From NCBI GenBank assembly GCA_026421185.1, contig JAPKCH010000002.1, positions 1-64,000 of the forward strand: 64,000 nt of DNA. The letters are read 5' to 3'. Below the pieces are notes generated by a model, which saw only the letters and a list, made by a program, of their open reading frames with translations, made no database searches and had not been told where the DNA came from. A program made the translations under genes and the position numbers. This stretch comes from Dehalococcoidia bacterium (GTDB lineage Bacteria; Chloroflexota; Dehalococcoidia; Lucifugimonadales; Lucifugimonadaceae). The first letter of the stretch is position 1. The number at the start of each line of letters is the position of its first letter. Shown here one piece after another: positions 25,713 to 34,577 of this stretch.

Positions 25713-28700
25713 TTGCGACTAACAGGAATAAACATCGAGAACTTCGGACCATTCGCAGATCGTGAATTCGGCGACATGTCGAATCGGATCACACTGCTTC
25801 ATGGTCCAAACGAAGCTGGTAAGTCAGCTATTCGAGCGTTTTTACGTTCGACAATGTTCGGCTACACCACAAAGGCTGATCGAGCTTCGTTGAAAGAGCT
25901 TTTCCACTACAAGCACTTCAAACCTGAACCGGGTTCAGGGGCAGTTTCACTCGTTACATCATCAGATGCCAATTTCAATATCCACCGGCGAGACGGTAAA
26001 AAGCGTGGCGAGGTTACAATCACCGGCGATGCAACAGGTAGTAACGACCTACTTGCCACTCTGCTCGGTGGAATCGATAGCGAGTTATATACGAGTGTAT
26101 TTTCGATCTCGCTGAGCGAACTTCAGGTTATCTCTTCGCTTAATTCCGATGAGATTCGAGACAAGATTTACTCGGTTGGTCTCGGCCTCGCCAACGTGTC
26201 ACTAACAGACGCACGTGGTGAACTCGATGATGAGTTACACAAGCTACGAAGCCCTCGGGCCGGTCGCATACGCAAGCTTGAAAAAGATCTTACTGTGGCG
26301 CGGGCTAAGCTCGAAGAAACTCGCCGTGGTAGTGATGAATATGCAGAACTGTCTAGCAGTCTTGAGCAACTAATCGAGAATACTAATTCTCAGACCACTG
26401 AACTCGAAGAAATGAGGTCTGGGATCGAACGTCAGAAAACTCTCGTTTCACTTCGAAATACGTGGGAGCGAAAGACCGAGATCGAACGTCAGGTTTCCGA
26501 GCTTCCAGAAAACGACATGGTTCCGAAGGGCGGTCTTCAGCAGCTTGAAAATTTAGTCGATCATAAGACTGCTCTTCAAGAACAGATGGATGAAGGTGAT
26601 TTACGCCAACAAGAGCGTAAGGCTGAATTTGAATCAGTTGGAGCTGTCGACGCGTTCATCGAACACGGCGATGACATTCGTAAGCTTCTGATGGAAACCG
26701 CCTACTACACGAAGGCAGTTACGGATCTACCGGTGGTCGAACAAGAACTCGAAAAAGAACAAGCACAACTTGATCATGATCTTGCTGAACTAGGCTGGTC
26801 GGAACAAGCAGTTAGCAAGTTCGAAACCCCGACCGATTTACAGTCTAATCTGGAATCAGTTGGGCGGGAACTCACTTCCGTACGCCGTAAATATCAAGAA
26901 TACGCACTCACTGTTCAAACTAGAACTGAAGATCGTGAGTCCGTGGCAGATGAAACTCTCAAACTCTCCGGTGCTAGGGACGCGCTAACAGATGTTCCAA
27001 AACAAACTTCAGCAGATCTCGAGATTAAGCGTGACCGATTGTCGAGGCTCCGTGCCGCGATAGCCGACGCCGGTTCAATTCGATCCGAGTTGAGTGAGGC
27101 GCAGAAGAACCTCGCTGACACGCTCGCTCAAACTAAAAATATCGGTGGATTCGTCGGATCAATACTTCTGCCAATCACCGTTATCATCGTCGGAACAGCT
27201 TCGATGGCATGGAGCTACACGAACGCCGAGCTACCCGGTGGTCTCGCTGGACTGCTGGGAGTTGTCGTAGGCTTCATACTTATTTCACGTGCGAGAGCAG
27301 CGGGTGGTTTCAAGATCACGATTCGCGAACCTGCGATTAACGAAGCCAAAAATATGGCGAATATTCAAGTTGAGGAAATTCAAGAACGGATCGATATCGT
27401 TGGCAAAGAAATTTATGAAATTTCCAAAGAATTCATTATCAGCGACATCCCCACAATCCGTGACGTAGAAGAAAAAGCTGGCGAACTCGACAGGTCCCTC
27501 GATATGCGACGACGATTTGAGTCTGTATCAAGAGAGTTCGAAACGGCGGCGGCTCGGTTATCAACCATCGATACCCGGCTTACCGAAGCACATAGCGGAC
27601 TAGCGCTCAGTGCCAATAATCTCGTTGATGTGCAGAACCGATGGCAATTACTACTCGAGCGATCTGAATTACGTATCGACCTTGATCCTTCGCAGGCAAC
27701 AAACGTTATAGCGAGCATACGAACGCTAAAGAGCCAGCAACGAACAACTGCCAGCCTGAGAATGCGCGTTTCACAGATGTCTGGCACCGCCGGTGAAATC
27801 GACTTACGATTATCGGAAATTCTCGAAGCCTCTAAGTTGCCAGAATCACCAGCACAGCAAGGTACTCAGGCGCTTGAAGATCTCGCTATGCGACTGAAAG
27901 CGCACGACGAAGCGGTTGTTCGCCAATCGCAGATTGCGTCTGAGATGGACATTTGGACGAAAGAATTTGAAACTCTTGAAGGTCGCATGTCGGAACTCGA
28001 CGTAAAGATTGGTTCGCTCCTAGAGAAAGGCGAAACCTACGATCACGAAGAGTTCAAAACTCTTGCGATTCAGGTTCAGGAACGTCGCGATCTCGAACGC
28101 AAACTTTCTGAACTTCTGGAGAACTATCCGTTGCTTAGTAACGACGATGGACAGGCGTACAGAGCCGATCTTTCAGCTACTCCGCATGAAGAAGCGGTTG
28201 CGCGCCTACAGCAGCTCCAAGACGAGGAAAAGCGAACACGCTCAGTGGTCGACGGTCTTCACTCTGAGCAGGGCAATCTAGATCGGCAACGGGCTGAATT
28301 TGAAAAATCGGGACAGGCACTAGAACTTCACTCTGAGATAAACGTCCTCGAAGAGAAGCTAGCCAATGATGCACAACGCTGGGCAGTGCTAACAATAGCT
28401 CGCGACATATTTGAACGAACTCGTGAAGAGTTCCAGCAGGAGCGCCAGCCAGCACTGATGCTGTCAGCATCGAAGTACCTCTCAAAACTCACGCTCGGCC
28501 GGTACACAAGCGTACGAGCCGTAATCGGTGAGAAAGAGCAAGACCTCCAAGTTATCGACGGCGAAGGGCAAACCAAACGTGCAAACGAGCTTAGTCGTGG
28601 TACTGCTGAGCAGTTGTTTCTCGCTATGCGATTTGCACTTATAGAGGAATACGCCAAGAACGCAGAGCCTATGCCAGTCGTTCTCGACGATATTCTGGTG

Positions 28701-28916
28701 AACTTCGACCCAGAACGTGCGAAGGCAGCTTGCAAGGTCATCATAGATCTTTCAGAGCAATTCCAAGTCATATTCCTGACGTGTCATCCAGAGACAGAAG
28801 CGATGTTCAAGTCTGTGGTTCCCACCGGCAAGAAGGTCCGCTCAGAAGCGATAAGCGTAATTGAGCTCACTAGCTCGGCTACCGCTGAGCGTCTCACAGT
28901 AGTCGAGCCTGCGTAG
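25713..28916 (+). CDS. SMC/Rad50-like ATPase (YhaN family)
   Basis: 1067 residues with a TTG start one base after the nuclease gene. The N-terminal ATPase lobe has Walker A GPNEAGKSAI, and the C-terminal lobe has a signature-like ELSRGTAEQLFLAMR and Walker B MPVVLDDILVNFD. Long Glu/Leu-rich coiled coils lie between them. Unlike Rad50, two hydrophobic segments about residues 480-530 (FVGSILLPITVIIVG and GLAGLLGVVVGFILI) interrupt the coil. This is the known YhaN layout and suggests anchoring at the membrane. Confidence 0.87.
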   Translation: MRLTGINIENFGPFADREFGDMSNRITLLHGPNEAGKSAIRAFLRSTMFGYTTKADRASLKELFHYKHFKPEPGSGAVSLVTSSDANFNIHRRDGKKRGEVTITGDATGSNDLLATLLGGIDSELYTSVFSISLSELQVISSLNSDEIRDKIYSVGLGLANVSLTDARGELDDELHKLRSPRAGRIRKLEKDLTVARAKLEETRRGSDEYAELSSSLEQLIENTNSQTTELEEMRSGIERQKTLVSLRNTWERKTEIERQVSELPENDMVPKGGLQQLENLVDHKTALQEQMDEGDLRQQERKAEFESVGAVDAFIEHGDDIRKLLMETAYYTKAVTDLPVVEQELEKEQAQLDHDLAELGWSEQAVSKFETPTDLQSNLESVGRELTSVRRKYQEYALTVQTRTEDRESVADETLKLSGARDALTDVPKQTSADLEIKRDRLSRLRAAIADAGSIRSELSEAQKNLADTLAQTKNIGGFVGSILLPITVIIVGTASMAWSYTNAELPGGLAGLLGVVVGFILISRARAAGGFKITIREPAINEAKNMANIQVEEIQERIDIVGKEIYEISKEFIISDIPTIRDVEEKAGELDRSLDMRRRFESVSREFETAAARLSTIDTRLTEAHSGLALSANNLVDVQNRWQLLLERSELRIDLDPSQATNVIASIRTLKSQQRTTASLRMRVSQMSGTAGEIDLRLSEILEASKLPESPAQQGTQALEDLAMRLKAHDEAVVRQSQIASEMDIWTKEFETLEGRMSELDVKIGSLLEKGETYDHEEFKTLAIQVQERRDLERKLSELLENYPLLSNDDGQAYRADLSATPHEEAVARLQQLQDEEKRTRSVVDGLHSEQGNLDRQRAEFEKSGQALELHSEINVLEEKLANDAQRWAVLTIARDIFERTREEFQQERQPALMLSASKYLSKLTLGRYTSVRAVIGEKEQDLQVIDGEGQTKRANELSRGTAEQLFLAMRFALIEEYAKNAEPMPVVLDDILVNFDPERAKAACKVIIDLSEQFQVIFLTCHPETEAMFKSVVPTGKKVRSEAISVIELTSSATAERLTVVEPA

Positions 28917-28921
28917 TCATA

Positions 28922-29470
28922 GTGTTACGTCGAGACATCCAGCTGCTTGACGTAGAAATCGTTACTGAACGTCTTATTCTTCGCCCTTTGGATCTAGTCG
29001 ATCTCGAACCGATCGCTCGCGAATTTGATGAGCAGGTCACCCGGTACATGTACTCTTCAGCCGCTCGTTCAGCCATGGACGTCGCTCCGTTCATTGCGGA
29101 TTCAATTGAGGGTCTCACCAGCAACACGAACCTTCAATTGGTCGCTGTGCTCCAGGAAAATCCGAAAACATTTGTTGGGTGTTTGGGGTTACACAAACCA
29201 CACACGGCGACCCCAGAGCTGGGCATTTGGGTTGCGAAACAGTTCCATCGGCAGGGGCTCGGCCTTGAAGCGATAGAAGGCCTTTGTGAGTGGGCTACCG
29301 ATGAAATCGAATGCGATTACCTACGGTATCCAGTCGATCAACAAAATACTCCGAGCCGCAGAATTCCTGAAGCTCTCGGTGCAGAAATCGAAGACGAATA
29401 CGACCGTATTACGCCTAGCGGTAAAATGCTAAATATCGTCGAATACCGGATCTACACAGAGACGATTTAG
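28922..29470 (+). CDS. GNAT-family N-acetyltransferase (RimJ/RimL-like)
   Basis: 182 residues, GTG start. The opening VTERLILRPLDLVDLEPIA, the central PELGIWVAKQFHRQGLGLEA with the acetyl-CoA loop RQGLGL, and the late N/S-type motif are typical of RimJ/RimL-like enzymes that acetylate amino groups of proteins or small molecules. It starts five bases after the ATPase stop, so it is probably read through from that operon. A functional link is unproven. Confidence 0.75.
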   Translation: MLRRDIQLLDVEIVTERLILRPLDLVDLEPIAREFDEQVTRYMYSSAARSAMDVAPFIADSIEGLTSNTNLQLVAVLQENPKTFVGCLGLHKPHTATPELGIWVAKQFHRQGLGLEAIEGLCEWATDEIECDYLRYPVDQQNTPSRRIPEALGAEIEDEYDRITPSGKMLNIVEYRIYTETI

Positions 29471-29503
29471 GCATCATATTCCAGACGATTTCAGAGCATG
29501 AAA

Positions 29504-30283
29504 CTACGCCTCGTCAAGGGTCGCATATCGGTCGACGGGATTGACCGAAAGCCCCTCGTAAAGTCGCGTCATTCCTTCAAGCCATTTGGCCTGAACCGCT
29601 GGGTCCCAGACGGGATCGAAGTCTGGATACTTAGCGAGAATTCTGTCTGCTAATTCCAGCTTCAAAGAACCCGCTGTAGCCAGTGGTTCGGCGAATACAT
29701 GAGCAGGAGTGATGGGTGACGCTACCTGTGCAGCTGCTGCCCGTTGACGCGGTGGAGTTACTGCAGCTCGATTCTTACTGGCTCCGTGTCGCCCTACAAG
29801 AATCCTCTTCGAAAGATCGATTCCCGCTGCCTGCGCAGCTCTAATAAAGAAAGCTTCGCATTTCGTCAGCACGCCTTCTTTTGTGCCGAACGATCGGAAT
29901 GCCTCGTGAAACTGTCCCTTGCTCGCCCTAGCTAAATCTAGGTCGAACACAGGCACATAGAACCGTTCAAGGACCCGTCGGAGCAATGCACGCCTGTCAT
30001 CGCCTTCCGAATGGACCAAATTTTCCAACTCATCGGAAGGGTGCCCATCGGAGTCGATAAGAGTGAGCACCTTCAAAGCAGTCATTAATTGGGTCCCAGA
30101 GCTACCTGAGAATCTCGGCCCCCAGACAGTTTTGTCGATACGTCCTGGAATACCCTCGTCTAGAAGGAATTCCAAAAAAGTTTGGAATGTTCTATAAGGG
30201 ACATACGGGGGAACTGTTGAAGTTTGTTCGTGAAGGGTCATTTGTACTGGGAAACTGCCATTCCAAGCCTGTGGTGCGCTCAC
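29504..30283 (-). CDS. DUF5343 domain protein
   Basis: 259 residues from GTG 30283, which has GGGAG five bases upstream. The track's TTG at 30310 has no ribosome-binding site, and ATG 30241 is another option. The stretch PPYVPYRTFQTFLEFLLDEG, GIPGRIDKTVW, SGSSGTQLMTALKVLTLIDS and the AFFIRAAQAAGIDLSKRI helix are the DUF5343 pattern. The function is unknown. A disordered, Arg/Ala/Pro-rich linker (residues about 170-190) precedes a short C-terminal helical part. It is divergent from the ParB-like gene across about 200 bases. Confidence 0.7.
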   Translation of the reverse strand: MSAPQAWNGSFPVQMTLHEQTSTVPPYVPYRTFQTFLEFLLDEGIPGRIDKTVWGPRFSGSSGTQLMTALKVLTLIDSDGHPSDELENLVHSEGDDRRALLRRVLERFYVPVFDLDLARASKGQFHEAFRSFGTKEGVLTKCEAFFIRAAQAAGIDLSKRILVGRHGASKNRAAVTPPRQRAAAAQVASPITPAHVFAEPLATAGSLKLELADRILAKYPDFDPVWDPAVQAKWLEGMTRLYEGLSVNPVDRYATLDEA

Positions 30284-30397
30284 ACTATCTCCCAGCAATT
30301 CCAAAGTCAAATGCTATTTGGAATTGAAATTTCCCGGCGGGGACAGTTTATGAAACTACTTTTTGGAACGCTGATAATACTCATATCGATTTGGAAT
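30168..30397. promoter_or_regulatory. Cluster of TTTGGAA motifs between DUF5343 and ParB-like genes
   Basis: TTTGGAA(T/C) occurs at 30181, 30317, 30362 and 30390, and its complement ATTCCAA(A/G) at about 30168, 30258 and 30297. AATTCCAAA (30297-30305) and TTTGGAATT (30317-30325) form a perfect inverted repeat with an 11-base spacer at the start of the DUF5343 gene. This could be a binding-site cluster for the adjacent DNA-binding protein. Confidence 0.4.
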
Positions 30398-30481
30398 GCG
30401 ATGTGCAGTTAGTTTATTTCCTACTGCTCATTCCGATTCCATAGGTATGTGAATTCGAATCTCGGTGAATTCCGAGACTAA

Positions 30482-31402
30482 ATGAGGAAAAGCAAGTTGA
30501 AGATTCCGATAGACCAGATCTTTCCTGACCCCGATCTCCCTCGTACAAAGAAGCCCAACGGACGTCGTGAAAACACACGTTCAGTTCGCTCCAAGCGCGA
30601 TCCGGTTGTTCTGTCTACGGGCAACGGATACCTCCTTCTAGCAGGCGAGCGAAAGCTCACAGCCGCCAAAGAAGCTGGCGAAGTATCAGTCGAATGCACC
30701 GTCAAGGAAGAGGTAACTCCACAGGAACGATGGGAGCTCTCACTTGCTGAGCAATACCACTCTTCCCTCGTGCCGGCGATGCAACTCGGGCGCGCATTTA
30801 TGGAATACCGAGATAGCCATGAAGTCACCCAGCAAGAGCTCGCTCGCAGGACAGGAATTACTCCAGGAACCATCCACCATTACGAGAGTCTAATTCGCAC
30901 TCTTGACCCTGCTCTTGGTGAACGAGTAAACAGCGGGGAGCTCACATTTAAAGAAGCCCGTTCTATCGCTGATATTGAAGACCATGTGAGGCAGAGAGAA
31001 ATCGCCCAGCCATTCATCGACGGACGACTTTCTAGTGTGCATGTTGAGCGTATTGTTGGGCGTGCAAAAACTTCTGCGACTCTGTCGATCGAAGACATCA
31101 TAGAAGAGGTTGTAAATGGCAAAAGAGCACCTGATCGCGAGCCGGAACCAACAACTGTAATTAAGCCAGCTATTCCGGTCGAAGCCGACACTGCCCTAAT
31201 CGAAAATGCAGTGCTGAAAATCGCTGGCGAGCTCGACGCAATGCAGCTACAGGTGATTCCGGAATACCGTCGACTGAAGCTGATAAGCAGTCTTAGAATT
31301 CTCGACAGCCGGCTGAGGTCGGCACTAGCAAACCTTAACGGAGGTGTTGCAGGACGGCAGGCTATTCCACGACAGTACGCCCCTGGCAAGGTTTCGGTTT
31401 AG
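30482..31402 (+). CDS. ParB/Spo0J-like DNA-binding protein
   Basis: 306 residues. The N-terminal ParB/Srx-like domain contains PIDQIFPDPDLPR and LLLAGERKLTAAKEAG, a variant of the ParB GERRxRA box. The helix-turn-helix is VTQQELARRTGITPGTIHHYESLIR. The C-terminal half is alpha-helical, without the usual dimer motif I know. No ParA is adjacent, so it may be a regulator and not a partition protein. The GERK variant may change CTP binding. A hairpin TCTCGG-TGAATT-CCGAGA sits directly before the ATG. Confidence 0.7.
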   Translation: MRKSKLKIPIDQIFPDPDLPRTKKPNGRRENTRSVRSKRDPVVLSTGNGYLLLAGERKLTAAKEAGEVSVECTVKEEVTPQERWELSLAEQYHSSLVPAMQLGRAFMEYRDSHEVTQQELARRTGITPGTIHHYESLIRTLDPALGERVNSGELTFKEARSIADIEDHVRQREIAQPFIDGRLSSVHVERIVGRAKTSATLSIEDIIEEVVNGKRAPDREPEPTTVIKPAIPVEADTALIENAVLKIAGELDAMQLQVIPEYRRLKLISSLRILDSRLRSALANLNGGVAGRQAIPRQYAPGKVSV

Positions 31403-31410
31403 ACAACCGG

Positions 31411-31645
31411 ATTCCACCTGGAGCGTCGGCCATTCGGCAGGCGCGTGACATCCAGGTCGGGATGCCTAAGGCACTCAAAACTGAATATCGCGTAGAGACG
31501 ACTAGATGAAACGCTGAGGTTTGTGCGGACACACAAACCTCGAGCCGCCGACATACTTCATGGGTTCTGAAGCTGTTGGCATAGTCTCCGCTGCGAGCCC
31601 ATGTGCCCCTCCAATTACGCCTCCGGAGGGGCGCATTTCTTTAAC
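31411..31645 (+). ncRNA. Candidate structured non-coding RNA
   Basis: Four hairpins follow each other without coding potential. (1) ACCTGGA/TCCAGGT (31416 and 31451) encloses the inner stem GGCC-ATTC-GGC. (2) GAGGTTTGTG-CGGACA-CACAAACCTC (31516-31541). (3) GCCGACA...TGTTGGC encloses CTTCA/TGAAG (about 31546-31580). (4) The terminator at 31601. I cannot match it to 6S, tmRNA, RNase P or SRP RNA. It could instead be the 3' end of the ParB-like mRNA. Confidence 0.35.
31601..31642 (+). terminator. Rho-independent terminator
   Basis: ATGTGCCCCTCC pairs with GGAGGGGCGCAT (one G-U pair) around a 12-base loop, followed by TTCTTT. Ends the ParB-like transcript or the RNA candidate. Confidence 0.75.
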
Positions 31646-31767
31646 AGGCTAACGAGCTTGGGTACTGACCGTAACAGCTTTACTAACTTCCGATAACCCC
31701 CCCTCTCGCATTTTAGGAGCGCTATGAGTTTTATTCGTTAAAGGTTGAAAATAAGATGGGGCATACG

Positions 31768-32607
31768 TTACAGCCCGAGAATTCCTGCGGCGTTGTCATG
31801 AAGAATTAGCGGGCGAGCTTCATCACGAATTTCAAGCTCTTCGAACTGCTCCATCCAGGTCACCGGTGAAATATATGGATAGTCCGATCCGAACAAGACT
31901 TTCTTTCGAAGTCGCCCACCAGCTTCGGACATAAGTTCCTTAGGAATGTACTTAGGTGCCCAGCCTGAAAGATCAATGAATACGTTCGGCTTGTGCAATG
32001 CCACAGCGATCTGTTCTTGAATCCACGGCCATGCAGGGTGGGCCATGATGATCGTCAAATTAGGATGCCGTGCCGCCAAAGAATCGAATCCAGGGATTGG
32101 ACGCGAGTACGCCAGTTCAAATCCGCCACCACCCGGCGTGTTTGCTCCAGCTGCTGCGTAACCCGAATGCATAATCACAGGAATTCCTAGTTCTTCAGCC
32201 TTCGAGAACAAAGGTGAGAATTGAGGATCGTCAGGGAAGAACGCCTGGTGAATCGGGTGAAGCTTTAGCCCGCGCAGGCCAAGCTCGGTTACCGCACGCT
32301 CGAGTTCAACAACTGCAGCGTTACCCTTTCGAGGATCGACTGACGCGAACCCCATCAGTACGTCGGGATGAGCAGCGACTGTTTCCGCAACGTAGTCGTT
32401 AGGATCTGGCAAGTCACCGGTTTCTGTTTCGGCATCGACTGAAAAAATCACAGCCATGGTATCGATCGCACGATACGTCTCAACCATCTTTCCCACATCG
32501 TCAGCCTCGTCGCTCATACGAAACATTCGACGTAGCCCAGACTCGATACCGTAATCCGGTATTCCCGGCATTCGAGGTATGTGAACGTGAATATCGATGG
32601 CTTTCAA
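31768..32607 (-). CDS. Amidohydrolase 2 family (ACMSD-like) metal-dependent hydrolase
   Basis: A 279-residue TIM barrel. Metal motif IDIHVHIPR at the start, GLRGLKLHPIHQAF, the histidine in VIMHSGY, the histidine in IIMAHPAWPW, and the Asp in LFGSDYPY are the conserved Amidohydro_2 set. The family includes decarboxylases of aromatic acids and lactone hydrolases such as those acting on sugar-acid lactones. Given the sugar-acid genes in the window, a lactonase is possible but unproven. Confidence 0.8.
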   Translation of the reverse strand: MKAIDIHVHIPRMPGIPDYGIESGLRRMFRMSDEADDVGKMVETYRAIDTMAVIFSVDAETETGDLPDPNDYVAETVAAHPDVLMGFASVDPRKGNAAVVELERAVTELGLRGLKLHPIHQAFFPDDPQFSPLFSKAEELGIPVIMHSGYAAAGANTPGGGGFELAYSRPIPGFDSLAARHPNLTIIMAHPAWPWIQEQIAVALHKPNVFIDLSGWAPKYIPKELMSEAGGRLRKKVLFGSDYPYISPVTWMEQFEELEIRDEARPLILHDNAAGILGL

Positions 32608-33117
32608 TGGTCTGTCCTACTTTGAACGGGCATTCGAATACCGAATGTCCTAATTAATACTGGTGTTTTAATAATTCGTGAACAAGGGTACGTTGTTCGA
32701 TACTCTGAGCTGATGCTATAGATCATCTAAAATTTCAGGGCTCGATGTTATGCAACAACTTTGAGAAGACACAGATACACCAGTGATAATCGCAAACGGA
32801 AACGACACCCCGTAATCAGTCGTAGAAGCTCTCACTATTGGTGCCTGCCACTACATCAGCAAACCGTTCTTCGAATTGAGCGGGACGTTCTTACCGTGTT
32901 ACTGTTCGACCCTAGCGTCTTTTCTGAATACTCAAACAGCAAGCTTGGGGATACGCCGATGTGTGTGACGTCGCCTCCGTTCACATTGAGATAAGCCGAA
33001 TACGTCAGTAGCTCAATCAATTACTACTGAAGACTAATCCGAAAGCCTGCTTAAGTCACACCGAGGTATCAGATACTCGGTTAACGTAGATTACTTCGTT
33101 CTAATTCAGTTAATGAA
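32608..33117. other. Intergenic stretch with receiver-domain relic
   Basis: 510 bases, no intact gene. The relic at 32765-32900 is the only readable part. The track ORF at 32761-32994 is in a different frame and resembles nothing. Confidence 0.5.
32765..32900 (+). pseudogene. Response-regulator receiver domain relic
   Basis: Translation from 32765 reads EDTDTPVIIANGNDTP, a TAA, then SVVEALTIGACHYISKPFFE and onward with loss of similarity. This is the beta4-alpha4-beta5 part of a CheY-like receiver (TPVIxxTxxDxxxxxxxALxxGAxxYIxKPF), with the conserved Lys of beta5 still in ISKPF. The phosphorylatable Asp half is absent. The relic is opposite in direction to both flanking genes. Confidence 0.5.
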
Positions 33118-34473
33118 CTAGGCTTTCACCCTCATCGGCAGTATCAGCGACAAAGTGGCGCCGACTGCTGCGATGATTCCAGCAAATATGATTACGCCGT
33201 GGAAACCGTTTTCCTGATTTATAAACCCGGCGGCAATCGGAGTTAGCGATCCGATTACGGCTCCGCCAGAGAACATCAGCGCTGTTCCTGACCCCTCAGA
33301 ACCCTTATCGATCATGTCCATCGCTGCTGCGTTGATGATCGGCATTACTGAGAAGAAGAAGAGCCCTAGAATCGCGATAAGAGCCGTCATTGCCAATCCT
33401 GAATCGAACTGAAGGAACAGGAAGATCAATATCGTCATCGAGGTCATAGCGAACGATATAACAGGTCTTCGGCCTATTCGATCAGAGAGGTTACCCATAA
33501 TCGGCGTCGAAAGAATTCCAGCCATCGTTATAAGAGCGACGTGTAGACCAACGAAAGTATCCGAGTAGTCGAGCTCTTCACGCATATAAATGACTAGGAA
33601 AACTTGGAACGAATTGTGGATAGCTCCTCTAAGTGCACCGAGCAGGGCCATTCCAAGTACGCCACGGTTACTGAGTAGCTTCTTTGCTGAACTGAAATAT
33701 TCACCAATGCTTACATCGCCTTTTGATTCAGCACCCGCAGTTTTGAACTTCGCTATTACCACGAATCCGGTCATGAACATTGGGATCGAAATGATCACCG
33801 CTAGCCAGCGCCAATCGACTCCGCTGAACACCACCCATGATCCTATCGTTCCTGCCAAGAGGAATCCGATGACCAGCGGCGAAGTGGTGTTACCTATCTG
33901 TGCTCCCGTTAAATGAGCAGCCATCGCGAAGCCACGGCGATCCGGATATCTGGCGGCCAACGTTCCGAACGCTGGGGCATGCCACAGCGATGTGCCGAAA
34001 CCTACGATCGATACTCCGATGAGCAGCGTCCAGTAGACAGGCGACACGCCTATGATGATGTATCCAGTTCCGACGAGCAGCATCGAGACAAGAAGAATCC
34101 ATGCGATTTTTTTGCGAAACATATCGGTAAGGATGCCAGCGGGAATGTTTGCTATTCCCGATGAGATCGACTGTGCTGACGACATTCCACCGATTGCGAT
34201 ATCACCAAGCCCCAGAGTTGACCGGATGCTTGGGATCATCACCAGAAGGGCGCCCTGCCCGAAGTGTTTTATCCCGTGCCCGGCTGACAGACCGTACATG
34301 AGCCCTAGAGATGGAGGGCTTTCAGGAGCATCTGAGCCTTTGTCTGTAACGACGTCATCCTGAACATTATTAATGATATCTCCCTCTGATTTATCGAGAA
34401 TAGCGGAGAGATTTTCAGACGAGTTGTTAGGTTGGGTAGGTTCTGATGATTCTGTATTAGACAAGGCGGACAA
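33118..34473 (-). CDS. MFS transporter
   Basis: 451 residues with about 12 hydrophobic segments and an unusually long, polar, disordered N terminus (about 55 residues rich in Ser, Glu, Asn). Motif A occurs in both halves: GILTDMFRKK after helix 2 and GNLSDRIGRRPV after helix 8. A secondary transporter or exporter. The substrate cannot be told. The amidohydrolase downstream on the same strand is about 510 bases away, so co-transcription is doubtful. Confidence 0.87.
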   Translation of the reverse strand: MSALSNTESSEPTQPNNSSENLSAILDKSEGDIINNVQDDVVTDKGSDAPESPPSLGLMYGLSAGHGIKHFGQGALLVMIPSIRSTLGLGDIAIGGMSSAQSISSGIANIPAGILTDMFRKKIAWILLVSMLLVGTGYIIIGVSPVYWTLLIGVSIVGFGTSLWHAPAFGTLAARYPDRRGFAMAAHLTGAQIGNTTSPLVIGFLLAGTIGSWVVFSGVDWRWLAVIISIPMFMTGFVVIAKFKTAGAESKGDVSIGEYFSSAKKLLSNRGVLGMALLGALRGAIHNSFQVFLVIYMREELDYSDTFVGLHVALITMAGILSTPIMGNLSDRIGRRPVISFAMTSMTILIFLFLQFDSGLAMTALIAILGLFFFSVMPIINAAAMDMIDKGSEGSGTALMFSGGAVIGSLTPIAAGFINQENGFHGVIIFAGIIAAVGATLSLILPMRVKA

Positions 34474-34577
34474 AGTGTACGCCTTGTCTAACGAATATGC
34501 GTTCTACTAGCTCGCTACCCAGTGCTGGATTATGAATGCCTAGAAACTTGTAGCACCAGTTGTCAGTTGTCGATATT

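Larger units (their letters stand above)
31403..31767. other. Intergenic stretch after the ParB-like gene
   Basis: Occupied by the structured region 31411-31645 described next. The remainder up to the amidohydrolase stop shows nothing clear. Confidence 0.5.

Noticed and set aside
30482-31402. ParB-like gene as proof of the chromosome origin
   Set aside because: No ParA, no DnaA box cluster and a variant GERK box; composition shift alone is not enough.
32761-32994. 77-residue plus-strand ORF in the gap before the MFS gene
   Set aside because: Its translation resembles nothing; the neighbouring frame carries the receiver relic instead.
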